64,000 nt of DNA from Naganishia liquefaciens. Lineage: Eukaryota; Basidiomycota; Tremellomycetes; Filobasidiales; Filobasidiaceae. Below are positions 24,860-38,100 of this stretch, in pieces. A model generated the notes under the pieces. The model ran no database searches, had not been told where the DNA came from, and worked only from the letters and a program-made list of their open reading frames with translations. The stretch is taken from assembly GCA_013423385.1 (NCBI GenBank), contig BLZA01000030.1:620001-684000 (forward strand), read 5' to 3'. Each line of letters opens with the position of its first letter. The stretch's first letter is position 1. The translations under genes were made by a program, and so were the position numbers.

Positions 24860-27454
24860 ATGCCTGCTCGGACAACGAAGTCGCGCTATCGCCTCGTCGT
24901 CGCAGGCCGCGCAACCCGCGTGTTATCGCGAATATTCAGGCTTCCTTCTAGGTCAACCGTCACTTTCTTGCTCAGCCTAGGGGCTTCGGTCTGGATCATC
25001 ATTGGGTATGCGGGACTGAAGATCAAGCAGAACGCCTTGCGCTCTGCGAATGAACGTAGACGAAATGATCGGTAGGTGTTGACGCAAACTGCGTTTCTTC
25101 GACGCATTTGTGTTGACTGGTTTCCCGTCAGTATCAAAACGCATTTTCAGGCGACGCTGAGCAATATATCGTTCACCGTATATGCTCTGCTTCCGACACT
25201 TTCCGCTCAAGTTATCTCGCATCTGAATGTGGAAACCCTCACCGAAGAGCTCAAGGGCGTAGCTGCCGCGGGTGCGACGAAAGTCCCGCGAAGCACAGAC
25301 AGCGGAATGGCGAGCTGGACAGCAAGCTCTGAATCAGATGGCAACACGAAGAGCTTGGAGAGTAGTGCGATGCTATCGTCCAACGAGGGCGAACGCGATG
25401 CCGACAAATCGTTTTCGAGCAAAGCAGACGATGGCGTTCAAGGCTTAGGAATACAGACAGTACCACAGCAGACTCCAGAAAATTCGAGCTGGGTACAGGA
25501 ATTCAACTCTACGATCCCTCACGCACCCGTCGAGAGTGACATGAGCGATATGGGCGCGACATCGGCTGGCGAAGATGGAGTAAGTCTCTGGATCAGCAAG
25601 CGGCAGAGTCAGCACTGAGTCAGGCTCTGCCATAGACGGCATCCAGTCGATCTCAGTCTATCAGCCTTCCGCCGACATCGCCATCACGCTCCGTTGCGGG
25701 ACTTACAAATCGGGAGCTTAACACTTCCCCATCCCCCACTGCTCAACAATCATCGCTCGATCCACCAGAACACGGCGAGCATTCCGTCTCTTCTCCTGCT
25801 CCACCTTCTTCGATCTCAATCTCGGGATCTAACCCCTCATTTACGGATCAGTCGTCAGATTCTGGCTCATCGCCACCATATCTCCACTCTCCACCCGGTT
25901 CTCCCAGTGTCAGCCCGTTCAGGCGACCTCTTGATATCGATCGGCCGTCCGGCGGCCAATCTTCAACTCTGCCATCCACGTTGGAGAAGCCTCCCATCAG
26001 TCAAGAACATTTTGAAGGTAATCAGACTCAAGGCTCTGCAGAAGGACCGAAAGTGGAGCCGCCCACCACAGAGGCCAAGAAGACAAAGCCCCAGCTGTGG
26101 AACGGAATCAAAGTGAAATGTAAGTTTGACCTAATCACTATCAATGATCTTCGAAATTGAATGAAGTGTCTCTGCCTCAGCCATAACCAGAACGATCACA
26201 GCGATGTACTTGCTCCCATTGTTGATCTTGCAAACAACCTCTCAACTCACGTTACTTTCGCGACTTCATCTCCTCCGCACTCTCGCTGCTGAACATCATG
26301 GAGTATCTACTCTTGAAGAAAACGATGACGACGAAGATGACGACGTTTCCACCATGACCTCTCCTATCAGTCCATCATCATCTGCGTTAGGCAGGCTGAT
26401 GAAAGCTAAAGAGGCCATTCTTCGACCCTGGTCATACTTCTCCATAGGCGAGATGGGTCTTCAGGATATAGCGGATGAGACTGTCAATCCCGGTGACGAA
26501 TCGCTCGGCGTTCTTGGAAGCATCTGGGCGGGAATCACTTCGAATGTTGGCAATCAAGCTGTGTCGCCGGATCCGATAGCGGAAAAGACTCCAGCCGTGG
26601 AACCACTGCATAGCCGCTTAGATGCGGAGACGGAACGTCTCTTTCTATGCATGAGCTGGTGGTTCCTGCATGTTGGCTGGCGTATTCTGGAAGAAGTGGC
26701 AGCCATGGCTGTCGAGAACACGTGCCAGGCGTAAGTTGGCGAGTGTTTACTTCTCGTAACACAAAAGCAATGCTCACGATAATCTGAATTAGACTTCCGC
26801 TAAAGAAGGAAATGACGCTGGATGACTGGAATGATACCCTGACCGAAATCCGGAGGAAGATGGATGAAAACCTTAGCAGTTCCAAGTGGGTTGAACATGA
26901 CTTCGGAATGGCACCTTTGCTTCATACTCTGCCTTTCACTTAGATTACTTCACATACTGCTTCCGCCGCCTACTCAAGCCGAATTCGATGCCTTGTTGAA
27001 CCGATATCCAACTGATTCAGCATGCCCCTTCGCTGGGCCTCCTTACTCTTCCATTTTGACCGAATTACTCGACGAGACAGCATCTCATCTCACATCGATC
27101 GATTTCATCTACGTCTTTTCTCACAGTATCTTGCTCCTCCAGGGGGCACTCCTCTCACGAATCGCAAGCGAGACATACAATCAGGAATTTCACAAGACGA
27201 ACAATTCGCCGGCAAGACATGCTTCAGTGCATGAGCTTCAGTCCAAGAAGCTCGTGCAGTGCTTGCCGACATTGACGAGATGGAGCAAGGGCGTGTGGCA
27301 GGCCATGCCAGATGAGGCAATTGATGTAAGTGCTTACCGTTCATCGGCATCTCCTTGAGCTCAGTATCTCCATCTTCATTAGCAATTGACAGGGTCGCAT
27401 AATGTGGAGGCATTTACTGCTCTTGTTTACGGTGACTTCGGTTCCGACTTGTAG
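24860..27454 (+). CDS. PEX3: Peroxisome biogenesis protein PEX3, expanded
   Basis: Seven exons from the ATG at 24860 to TAG at 27452-27454. The N-terminus has basic residues and a membrane segment (TVTFLLSLGASVWIIIGYAG). IKTHFQATLSNISFTVYALL and LNVETLTEEL follow, matching the PEX3 pattern FxxNxxDxxxTxxALLP and VE...EL. Later SITRTITAMYLLPLLILQTT, CLPTLTRWSKGVWQ and the terminal VEAFTALVYGDFGSDL match conserved PEX3 blocks. PEX3 anchors PEX19 at the peroxisome membrane for membrane-protein import. The predicted length is about 745 residues against roughly 370-450 in yeast and animals, because a Ser/Pro-rich insert of about 280 residues (25255-26110) splits the fold. Assignment is firm; the insert is unusual. 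Confidence 0.85.
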
Positions 27455-27595
27455 GAAGGGCCATCATCGAATCCGAGAACGGGTCGCGATAGATGACGGC
27501 TTAATGTTTCATCGAGATAAAACAATCCGATGCTCATTCGTCAATAAACCATTCTTCGAATGCATACGCATGTATATGTCATACATGATGCGTGG

Positions 27596-30500
27596 TCAAG
27601 AGGTACTTTGTAGCCGTTCCGGACGTTTCTGCAAGACCTGTTGCCACTGGTCATGTGACGCCCTGTTACGCAGTAGTTGTTTGAGCCATCACATCACCTA
27701 TCTTTCCCGAGGGTGACTCACCTCAATTTGACTGTAAACCTGACTGCCAGAGCGATACTCTTGAATGTCAATCGATTATTCGTCTTTGTCGCCAGAGGCG
27801 GATATCCCATTGAAGCTATCAAGGCCAAAGTCTCCTTTTCACTATCCGAGCACAAGCATAAGATCCTGCGCTGAAATCATTTGCATGGCGATACTCACGT
27901 TTGTCTGAATTTGCCTAGTAATCTCAGCAGATACTGCTTTTGTAAAAGTAAACCGTCCCGGAATGTATTCTCTCGAGCGTAGAGCGCATGCAGATATCGA
28001 ATTTGTCCCGTCAGGACTTTGCGATCTGCTACCAGTCGAGCCTGAACCTCAATCTGTTCATCGTGAGACGTGGACCTGCAAGTGTGTAAGTCAAGGAGTT
28101 CAAAGTCTCCACATGATGTAAACATACTGCTTCAAGTTGTGGCGACTAGTCGCCTCTTGAGCTAAACGGACTTCCGCGTCGGACAATTGCTTCTGCAATT
28201 TTGCAAAGGTTTGTATTGCCTGGCCGCGATCTTGAACCAGACTCTTCGCTTCTGCGTCTTCCTCTTTGGTTTGACCTTGCTGATTCTTCACCGTCTTCAG
28301 CGCCCGATAAAATTGCTCGGCTTCTTTTCGATGATGTTGTATACCAGCTTCAAGATTCGTCAACTGTTTCAACAGAGTGTTGTGAGATCTGGCCTCTTCC
28401 GCCAGTCTCCTTTCCGCAGAGTCGAGTCGACCCTGTAGGGCGATGAGCTGCTCCTGTAATTGATTGCGGCTCTGACAGCATATAAGCATTCAGCTCTGAG
28501 GAAAATTCGACACATAGTATATAGCCGATTTACCTGCTCGCTCCGGGCTGTCGCGTCTCGCGAAGCCTCATATCGATTCTCCAGCCTTTGCATTTCCATT
28601 CTCAGGCGTTGCGATTCTGTACCAGGTCAGACTCGGTCAATAGTCTTGCCAAACTCGACGTTCGTCATACCCTTACCCTTGGTCGCCTTCTCAGCGCTGC
28701 CCATATGCTGCTTCAATTCTGATAGTTTCTATGCAATAATCGAAAAATAAGAACGGGGAGGGTGCCATCAGGATTCGGTCTTTTGGCTTACAGCAGTCAA
28801 ACTCTGGTTTTCGCCACGGAGTTCGCCCCCTTCAGACTTCAAACCATGAACGCGCAGATTGGCTGCATCCAATTCACGCTGAAGTGTCTTGCTTTTCACT
28901 GCGTTGAATTCCAGATCTTTCTGAGCTTCGACCAAACGCTACGGGCACAATTCCTTGTCAGCGATCATCTCGCCGGATACTGATATGATGCGTACCAGTT
29001 GCATCTGGTGCTTGTCTTCCTCCAGCTGTTCCTTCTCAATCCGCAGTTGTCTAATATGCTCCTCGTGTTCTTGTTCGACTTGCAAGAGTTTCTTCCGATG
29101 CACTTCCGTTGCTGTCGCCCTCTCGTCTCCCAGAAGGTCCAGCTCTTTCCGCAACATCTCGGTTTCCGCATCATGTCGCGCGCGATGGTTCTTGTGTTCG
29201 TGCTGTAGCTGTTCATACTGCTCTCGAAGGCTTGCCAGACTCTGACGGAGTCGAGATCTATCCGAGTGCGGAGATGAAGTGGCGGATTCCCTTGACAAGG
29301 ACAAGAGGTTCAACGAGGGCCTTGTCAGGGCAATTATGATCTGCGAACTCACAACGTCTTGGGACTTGACCCGATCATAGTCTCACGGAAAGGCCTGGTC
29401 GCATCGAAGACGAAATCGCATTCTGGACATCTTGTTTCGACAAGCTGATCCATAGCCCGTTGCTGCCGAGTCTGTAGTCCTTGAAGTTCCCCTCTCAAGC
29501 CGGCAATCTGGCTCAGCGCTGCCGCCAGCTCGTCGGCCAAAGAGCAACCAAGCACACCACGCCTTTCCAACTCATCAAAGTTCTTATCGATATGCTCGTT
29601 CGCCCTCCGCAGTTCCTCTTCCATAGCCTGCAGTTGCGCCATCATGGCTTCTTCACCCCCGCTGCCCACGGAAGAGGTGCTTAACCATGTCATCTACGAT
29701 TGTTTCAGGGGGTCCATCAAGACTTCCGAGCGTGCAAATGAGGCAGAGAATCCACTTACATCAGATAATTGTCCAGGCGTCCGAGGCGTTCTCATGTTCA
29801 GCAAGACTCGGTTAATAGGGCGCAATGCACTGCAGGGGGTTCCGGAGGCTAAGTGCTTGCCGGACTGTGCAGGGGTCTTGGGCCCTTTGGCCATGCTCAA
29901 GTTGCTCTGTTGTTCGGTAAGCATTCGCACTTGCTGTACTAGACTAGCCTTCTCGGACGTCAAAGTTTCGATTCTGACGTCTTTTTGCCGTATAGTCGCC
30001 ATTTGTCGCGCTTGAGCACAAGACTTGTGCTGCGCAATCTCCAGCTGTTCCTCGCAAGCTTCAAGTCGCTTGCGCAAATGCGCAATTGTGCTCTCCGCGC
30101 GGCCAAGATCTCCCATTGGCTTGTGCGTAGCATCACTTTCGCCAAGGTTGGCGGCTTCGTGCTTCAGGGCTGAGACTTCGCCTTGAGCAGCTTCGAGAGC
30201 TTTCTTGAGAAGTTCCAGCTGTTCTTGCAGTTCGCTGGCTCGCCGTGCTTCCTGCAAGTACTTTGCCTCTGAATGTTGCAGATCCGCAGCCAACTCTTCG
30301 GCAGATTGGCGAAGGTGATCAATCTCCCTTTGTAACGCCTGCTTCTCAGACAGGAGCATGTCGGTATCGGTTGACAGCCGGTCGACTTGCTGAGAAAGGC
30401 GCTGTCGCTGATCAACCTCTTCTCCATAGTGCCTTTCGCTCTTCTCAAGCGTGGATCGCAAATTGGCATTCTCTGCCTCTAAAGCTCGAATTCGTTCGTG

Positions 30501-33355
30501 CAAGGTCTCGTTCTCGGTGCGATAACAGTCGACGTCGTTTTGCAGGCTTTCCCTGACGACAACAGCCTCCTTAGCAGCATCTTCTGCCTGGAAAGCATCT
30601 CCGACGTATCGGGCATTCTCATCCACTGCTGCTTGCAGCTTGGCTTGCAAATCCCGATTGGTGTATTCATATTCTTCCAGCTGTTCCTTCGATCTTTGCA
30701 GGTCGTTGCGCAGGTCATCGAGCTCCTCTTGCAGTTGGCTATGGTATTCTTGAATGTTCGCCGCGGCCAAATCGCTGGACAGGCGCTCTTTCTCCTCTCT
30801 TAAAACTCTGATGGTCTCCTCGAGTTCTCGAAAGTCGGCTTCCCACTCTGCCTTTTCCTGGTGGGCCGCTTCGTCTTGTCCTTGTAGCTGGCTTCGCAAC
30901 TCACTGATTTGGATTTCGTAGCGTTCGCCCGCATTCATCTTCGCCTGCACGTCCGTCTCAAGCTTTTGAATCTGGGTTTCCAAGTCAGCCTGAGCCTCAA
31001 CCTTTCCACGCAGCTGCGAGATTTCGAGTTCCTTCTGCTGACAGTCTTCTTCGGCCCTCCGAAGGCGTTGCGTAATCAATTCGTTAGTTGCTGGCGGACT
31101 TGGTGGCGAATTGTCGTTATCGACTGTTGTCCGCTTGTCTTTGTCAAGATGGCCAGACAGCCGATAGCCATGAGATTCGCACCATTGCATGAGGTCCTTC
31201 TTTTCTTGAGCTACGATTTCGTATTCGCGTTGAAGACCAATGTTGATGAGTCGCATTTCCTTGACTAGGTTGGAAGGATCGACGCCGTCTTCGTTCGCGC
31301 CGTCCGAAAAATGGATTTCTGGTACGGACATATTTCCGCGTCCCCGACGAGCCGTTGACATTCGTTTGTCAGTCGTCAAGTCGAGCGAAGATGACAGGGA
31401 GACACCGGAAATTTCGCCAACTTCGAATTCTTCGTCTCTTTGGACCCCTGGAATCTGATTTAGGGACTGGCTGAACAAGCTCGTATCAGTGCGATTTCTC
31501 GTAAGGTCTCCAATTCCAGCAGCGGACATTCGGCCTCGGATCGCCTTGTATCGCAAAGGTTTGCTGGTCGACTCTAATCTCGATATAAGGAAGTTCGCGG
31601 GGGTTTTTGCTTCAGGTCTAGGAGTCTGTAAAGATCCCACTCGGGAGCTTCCGAGAAAGTATTCGCTCGGAGCCGGCGAATCATAAGGCTTATGTTGAAT
31701 GCTGTGCGTTATATCCCGTAAGGATCTGTCGCGGATCATCGTGTCGAAAGAAGGTGGTTGCGTCGCCTGCAACGGAGTCTCCGCTAGCAAAGCGTTTCTA
31801 CCAACGCCGGGAGTCGAAAGGGTGGAATGGTTCGGCGAATATGCCACCTTTGCTGGCGTGGCGCTCTCAGTGTGTCGACCCCAATTTTCACCTTTCTCAT
31901 CTACGAGAGCGGACAGATCCTCTCCAATACGTGCTGGAGTAGCTAGAGTCTGCTCCATCCGCCTGAATTCGTCTAGTTTGGTATCGCCAGCATTCTCCGA
32001 AGGGCCGGAACCATCGTTTTCAACGGAATTGTCAAATTCTTGATCGCTATACCCATGAACGCTCGCCCTGAGAACGCGAGGATGGGGGGATCGAGGAAGG
32101 GCAGATCTCTGGAGGTGAGGCGATTGCGAACGATATCGAGCTCGTGTGTCCACCCAATTCGGTGCGAGCGACCCGTTCTGACAAGAATATGAGCATAATC
32201 GCGCTGCGTTTGCTCCGAGGGGACTTACGGAGTCTACAGTCTCGTCAGGCAGTTGAATCACGATATCAGCCACGCCTTCCGCAGACTGATTGGCTTCTCC
32301 CGCATCAGTAAAATCAGACGTGTTGCGGCCTCCCTCGCTTCCGTGGGAGTACTCCGAATTGATTTGATCCTCCAATGAAGTGTCGTATCGATCGTCCGGG
32401 ACACGTGTGATTTCTGTATATTGGTTTCGGAGACCGCTGTGTTGTCTGACGGGATTTCGAATCCGCCTCGCTGTACGCTCGTCAGAAGATCGCAAATCTT
32501 CTCCGCCGTTGATCGGAACGGCGTAATCGTGGTACTCTACACCCTGGGGTAAGTCTCGACCAGACAATTTCGGGAGATCCAGACTATTGTCAATTTGCGA
32601 ATCCGCATGCGGTTCATCCGCGTCCACGAGCTCTGCGTCTCCATGCCTGATTGTGGCTATACTGAAACTGCCATTCGCCGAAGAGCCCACGGACATCCTT
32701 CCACCCTTTATATCATCTCGGTCATGCAGCGTCTTTGCGAAGCGCTTGTGCGAAGGTTCCGGTGGCGATCGATTGCCGGGCTCGATTGTAGAGGCTGTAT
32801 GTAAGACCCGGAAATCAGTCCTACTTGGGGCCGGCGTGGAGGATACAGGAATGCCATTACTGGAGCTTCCAGAATCATTCGGCAAGGAAGGTAATTGATC
32901 CGACGACCCCGTTGATACCGAGGGTGACCTGACTGCATCCAAAATACGGTTCGATGGCTGGAACGGTGGAGTGCTGCTGCGTCGAGATTTTTGAGCTCGA
33001 CTAAAGATTGGTTGTTTTATAACTCTTGCAGGAACAGGGGTCTCAATATCCTATGAGCAAATTGGAGGAGTAAGACGGATGTCCCCTAGAAGACCGCTGC
33101 CCCAAAATGAACTCTCCAGATACTCACATCATTCTCCAAGTCACCTCTGTTCTCCTTGTCTTGCTCCTCTCTTTCCCTGGCTTCTCGATTTCTGCGCCTC
33201 AAAGCTTCAATCTGGGCTTTCTCTTCTTCGTCTTCGCTTCCCTCGTTGTCGGACGTTTGATCCAGAGATGGCAAGCTAGACAAGTTCTGCTCACGCATCG
33301 CGTGTTGCTCGATCTTCCGCAAGAGAACCGACTGATCCTCGAAATCGACGGTCAT
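27596..33355 (-). CDS. PCP1: Pericentrin/Pcp1-like spindle pole body coiled-coil protein with PACT domain
   Basis: A large gene from the ATG at 33355 (MTVDFEDQSVLLRKIEQHA) to TGA at 27596, with one exon of about 3.2 kb and smaller ones near the 3' end; about 1,550 residues. The N-terminal third is disordered and Ser/Pro rich. The middle is long heptad coiled coil. A short cysteine pair (RCPECDFVFD) lies near 29430. The C-terminus (RLVADRKVLTGQIRYLHALY, ARENTFRDGLLLQKQYLLRL, then RLTFKSIALAVRF) matches the PACT domain that targets pericentrin/AKAP450 and yeast Spc110/Pcp1 to microtubule-organising centres and binds calmodulin. Its likely role is recruiting gamma-tubulin complexes. The last exon (SHDQWQQVLQKRPERLQSTS) depends on an intron donor that overlaps an alternative stop at 27718-27720. 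Confidence 0.8.
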
Positions 33356-33830
33356 CTTGATTAGGACTACCTACCGCGCTGGTATCATGCGTGTGGATCA
33401 GTGTTGGTGGTTTTTGTGTCGGAGTGATGTCAAGAACTTGCAAATGAGTGATACAGGAATACACTCACGATAAGCAGTCCCTGTTGTTTGTTTTGTAGCG
33501 ACGGTTGAAAGAGCATCTACGCGGAGTCAAACCACGTGTCGGCCGCCTTCTTGTTGCGCGTCAGCAGCATAGCAGATAGCTGCCCGAAAACCTCTCAGAA
33601 CAGCCATCAGAATAGCAGACAATACAGAGCTATATGCTAAGCCAGCTCAGCAGGGCTGCTGTATTCGATGTCATTGGAAGCGCTGGCTGGAAAAGGTATT
33701 GGTGGCTGTCGCCTTTCCTGCCAGCCAAGGATCAAGCAAGCCGAGAGACAGGTTTTCCAATGCTTTTTACAATCTAGTGCTGCGTACAATCGTTATGCTT
33801 TGTCAAGTTCCGTTGAGCTCTAGAGCGCTA
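33356..33830. other. Intergenic, no supported gene
   Basis: About 475 nt upstream of the spindle-pole gene and downst­ream of the T-protein gene. Nothing recognised. Confidence 0.4.
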
Positions 33831-35489
33831 TCATCGATAGTATTTGGCCGGAACGAAGGGCATACCCCTCACGACAGCATCCCGCATATTCTTCCTGACT
33901 TTGACCTTGAGCTGGGTGTTCTTCTTGTGGTATCCATTCTGGACGTATCCCATGGCGATGTTTTTACCAAGGGTAGGAGACGGGATGCCGGATGTGACAA
34001 TACCTACGTTGCATCTATGAGGTCAGTCAACCAGTCATAGGAAATGAGGTAGCATGCTAATTACTCACCGACTTGGGTCAAACCATCGTCGGTAAAGATT
34101 TCTGCGCCCTGTCGAGCGGGTGAACCCAACACCTCCAGCCCGATTCTTCTCCTTGCGGGTCCCTCCTTCAGTTCTCGTAAGACGCGTGACGACCCGATGA
34201 AATCGCCTGCCGCTCGCCTGTCTTTGCCTGATGACGCGATATACACCGGTGATCAGCTCATCCAACGCCCATTTGTCCCACATGTCGCGACTCACCGACT
34301 ACCCACGCCAGCCCAGCCTCGACCGGCGAGATGGTCTCATCCAGGTCGTTACCGTAAAGACACATTCCAGCCTCGAGCCGGAGCGAATCTCGCGCACCCA
34401 AGCCCGTCAGCTGCACGCCAGGACTAAAAGCGATTTTTTCGGCAATGGTAACGGCGGCATCAGGCGGCAGCGAAATCTGAGCAGGACGTGAGCGTTCTGC
34501 GTTTCAGGTAGGACGCGAAAGACATACCTCAAACCCGTCCTCACCAGTGTATCCGCCTCGAGCAACGTGACATTTCGCGCCCTGTATATCCATATAGGCT
34601 GCTTGCCCGAACTTCAGCGAAGGCACGTCGTAGGACGTGAGACTCTGCAAGACTTCTCCTGCCTTGGGGCCTGTATTCCGAGTTGAGTGATCGTGCAAGG
34701 CACACCGGATCCTTGGGCTTACCCTGAAGCGCAACCAAACCATATCCCTCGAGCTTGTTCCATTCGACTTCTTTGCCCTTTCCCTTTGTCGCGTTCCACT
34801 CGCGCAACTGCACCGAAAACCACTCGCCATCTTCTCTCGCCCGGCCCGCATTCGTGACCACGTAAAATTCGTTGTCGCTTCCGTGCTTTGTTATAATCAT
34901 ATCATCGATGATTCCGCCGGACTCGTTGAGTAAGACAGAAAGACTCGAACTGTAAGGTTGCAAGCTGGCCACAGATGTCGGGCAGAGATGCGACAGGAAA
35001 GCTTGAGCGGATGGGCCGCGAAAAGTCTGCTGAATCATGTGCGAAACATCGAATAGTCCGGCCGACGAACGGACGTGATTATGAGATGCCACTGCAGAAG
35101 TAATGTCAATTATGCCTTCCGGAGGACAGGGGCGAGTTTTCTTACCCTGTCCAACATCTCCATAGCTCAAAGGCATGCTCCAGCCTGCAAATGGTACCAT
35201 TTTCCCACCATGCTTGATGTGGAAGTCGTACAGCGGAGTGCGTTGGAGAGGTTCCTGTTGGATGACGTCAACAACGGTATTTCAGACATTTCAGGGGAGA
35301 TAGGGAACCATGAATGATGTCCTGACCTTTCCTGCAGGCTGAAGTACTTACTGTTATACCCGCCGAGGCGTAGGACCGGAAGACTGGAGAAACGAAAGCT
35401 GGAACCGTGTTCGCAGCTGCTGGTCGGCGAGATATCGGTCCGAGCGCTGCCTTGACGGTATTGATGGTGTTGGGTCTCGCGCTCAACAT
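33831..35489 (-). CDS. GCV1: Glycine cleavage system T protein (aminomethyltransferase)
   Basis: Starts at the ATG at 35489 with a basic mitochondrial presequence ([20 protein letters not shown]) and ends [12 protein letters not shown] at 33831. Typical T-protein blocks follow: [53 protein letters not shown] (folate-site region), [20 protein letters not shown] and EAGLAWVVG. The C-terminal barrel has [20 protein letters not shown]. It transfers the aminomethyl carbon from lipoylated H protein to tetrahydrofolate in the mitochondrial matrix. Five or more introns are seen. A cluster of TTGACG elements lies about 110-140 nt upstream of the start. Confidence 0.95.
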
Positions 35490-35978
35490 TCTGATCGCCG
35501 TGTAGCTGTAAGCCGAGTATGAATATGAGTCCAAGGCAAAGGCGTGTGCGACGGACGACGTAGATTTATAACCTGCAACCGCGCTGGTCCTCCTCCGTCA
35601 ACTCCGTCAAAAAACGTCAAATCGTCAAACGTTGGAAATCAATTCAATACCTGTTAGCCGTATGTATTTGTATCCGGCGTTTATCTCCGCGGGCTGTGAT
35701 AGCTGCTGTGATAGCTTCGTGCGTGGCAAGCTGCATGGGACAGCGCCTGCATATGGCTCCATTGAGGCCTTGGATCACGCGGGATGTACTATCTACCTCG
35801 CCTCCGCTGTCAAAGAGTGATACTGGGATATACCATGATATGTCACGATTTGTCATGCATTAAGCGAATCACATACAACAAGGAATAACGCAGCCCGCTA
35901 ATGCGAGAACGACGCGTTTGCGAACGGAAGAATCATTAAAGAACTGTATAAGCAACCAGTACGTGTAGGAATCGTCAC
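35490..35978. other. Intergenic region upstream of GCV1
   Basis: About 490 nt between the ZC3H3-type gene's stop and the GCV1 start. The notable content is the CGTCAA cluster described separately. Confidence 0.4.
35596..35628 (-). promoter_or_regulatory. Four TTGACG elements upstream of GCV1
   Basis: CGTCAA (TTGACG on the gene strand) occurs at 35596-35601, 35605-35610, 35615-35620 and 35623-35628, about 107-139 nt before the GCV1 ATG. TGACG is the half site bound by CREB/ATF-type bZIP factors. A regulatory role is inferred from spacing and repetition only. Confidence 0.4.
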
Positions 35979-38100
35979 CTAGTCGACAATCATGAGCTCT
36001 TCAGCTTCATCATCTTCGTCACTTGCATCCCTGACAGAGCAGTTGTCATGCCCATACTTGATCCTCTCATCGGAAGTTTCTCCCTCGTTGCTCATTCCGA
36101 AGTCATCATCTGAGGCATCGCTGCTTCCCTCCTCCATATCGTCGTCGTCGCTTTCGAGGGAGTCCAGATCATCTAGATTAGCGAATTGAATGAAGTCTTC
36201 TTGGCGTTCGAAATCATTGGCAGTTGAGCTACCGGTCGAAACCTGGTGAAGGACTTGCTCTTGCGCGAGTCGCTGTTCAGCCTCGATCGTCTTTTCTGGC
36301 ATGGGCGGTACTCCAGGCAGTATTGGTTCTATGTCGTCCGGCTGTGGTCGCAGATCGCCGACATTCTGACTCGAAGAAGAGCCTTCGACGGCTCGCTGTA
36401 CAGCCTTGGCTTTCAAAATGTGAGCCAGACCACACTTTGCGCCTCGACTGCATACTCCCTTCTCGCTATATTCCCGGCACTCCCATGCGTGACGTTCCTG
36501 GCAATTTTCGCCCTTGTCACACCAGCCTTCCGTCGAGAAAGCCACACATACAGGCGCGTCATCCGCTACCTTGACGTGAGGGTAAAGACAAGCGTCATCG
36601 TCTCGGCAGAAGCCATTTCTCTGGAAGTGAGCGCATGATGGTGTGTTATGAGCCGAGGGTTTGTGGGAAACGGGACACGTTTCTGCTGTAAGAGGACACT
36701 TGTTGCGCAGGAACCGGGAGCAGATCGCAATTCGCTGCGGGTCATGGATGTAGGGACAACGATCCGCACGAAGACATGTACCTTTGTGGTTTTCCGGTAA
36801 CCAGGTTACGGCAACTCACCTGTAAGTCACTCATATGTGTATAATAGGAGATACTCACCCGTTTTCGTGAAGAATCGACAGTGCATCTCGACCGCTTGCT
36901 TGGCTTTCTTCTTTCTGTTTGCGGAACAGGGTGAGAGCAGCAGAAAGACATAATTTGACGGAGCGAATGAAGGATAAGTGGGGAAGATTTCCCATGCAGA
37001 ATGAAGGCGAATTCGCATGAAGATCAGCTTCCCCTCTGTGTGTGACACTGCTGACTGGAATTGCGTGACACCGCTTGATAAAGAGGGGGCCAGGGCGACA
37101 ATGCATGCCTGGCAATTCGTTGCAATATCCCACATACCCTTGAGATCCTCCTCGATTATCCAACTTTCTCTTCTTCAGCTTTGTTGTTGGTGCAGCTGAA
37201 GTCCAAGGACGAATCGTCTGAGTTTGGCTGCAACAAGAGTACAGGAATTGTTACTAACCGTCAACTCGCTTCAAATTACCGTCCTCTGCGAATTCATACG
37301 TGACACCATCAACGACAACTCGCTTGGCGATGCTCGTACCGCCGTTCGCGCTTGATAATTGTGACACGAAGTTTCGCTTTCCAGCGACATTTGCACTGCC
37401 AGTCGAGTTGGCTGCATAGTTTCGTTTTGAAGTATAAGCGGACTTCCCACTGCGTTTTCCAGCTGTCTGGTCTTTAGGCTTTGTTGCTCGTGTTAAACGA
37501 GCTTTTTCGCTGTCGCAATGCTTGAGTTAGACATGCAACGAGCGCGATCATGGGATACCCACAATTTGCCATAGATTTCAGGCTTCACGAGACTCATGTT
37601 TCCCTTTTTCGTGGTGTGGTGCACATAGTTCTGCTTCAAGGAAGATTCTGCCAAAGTTGTTTGATTCGGCGGGGCGGAGGAGAGTATTGGCGTGGCAATG
37701 GGGGTTGTGGTTGCGGACGCTGACGGCGTTGTCTGAGCTTCGTCTGAACGGGCTACAGGCTGTATTGGGGCAGGTACGCTGGAAGAAGTGACCGTAGAAA
37801 CATCGTTCTTGGTCTTCCTGTTGTCGAGAACGAGACTGCGATTCTTGTTCCCGATCGGCTTTGCTGTAGCATTCCGAACGTGCGACGTGTGTGCCGACCA
37901 AGAAGAGGTCTGTCGAGACGAACGATTGGAGTTATAGTATCCCTTGGACGTGGAAGATGACGCTTGATCGATTTTGGCTAAGGGGATATGTGCAGATACA
38001 TCAGGACCATTCTGGTCGGGTGGGAAGGACACGTTGTCTATGTACCTGAGAGTTGAGCGATTTGACGCTGGAGCTTCTCCTTTTCGGTAAGAACTGCCAT
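35979..38100 (-). CDS. CCCH zinc-finger protein, ZC3H3/Red5 type
   Basis: From MAVLTEKEKLQRQIAQLS at 38100 to EELMIVD at 35979. After a disordered N-terminus come five tandem CCCH fingers: CRFFTKTGTCLRADRCPYIH, CSRFLRNKCPLTAETCPVSH, CAHFQRNGFCRDDDACLYPH, CVAFSTEGWCDKGENCQERH and CREYSEKGVCSRGAKCGLAH. Number, spacing and the motif YIHDPxxxAIC resemble ZC3H3, whose fission yeast relative Red5 works in nuclear RNA surveillance and polyadenylation-linked export. Finger 1 is split by an intron just after KTG. The C-terminus is very acidic. A region of about 225 nt (36910-37140) between the basic linker and finger 1 is either one long intron or hides a small exon; I could not settle it. Confidence 0.75.
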
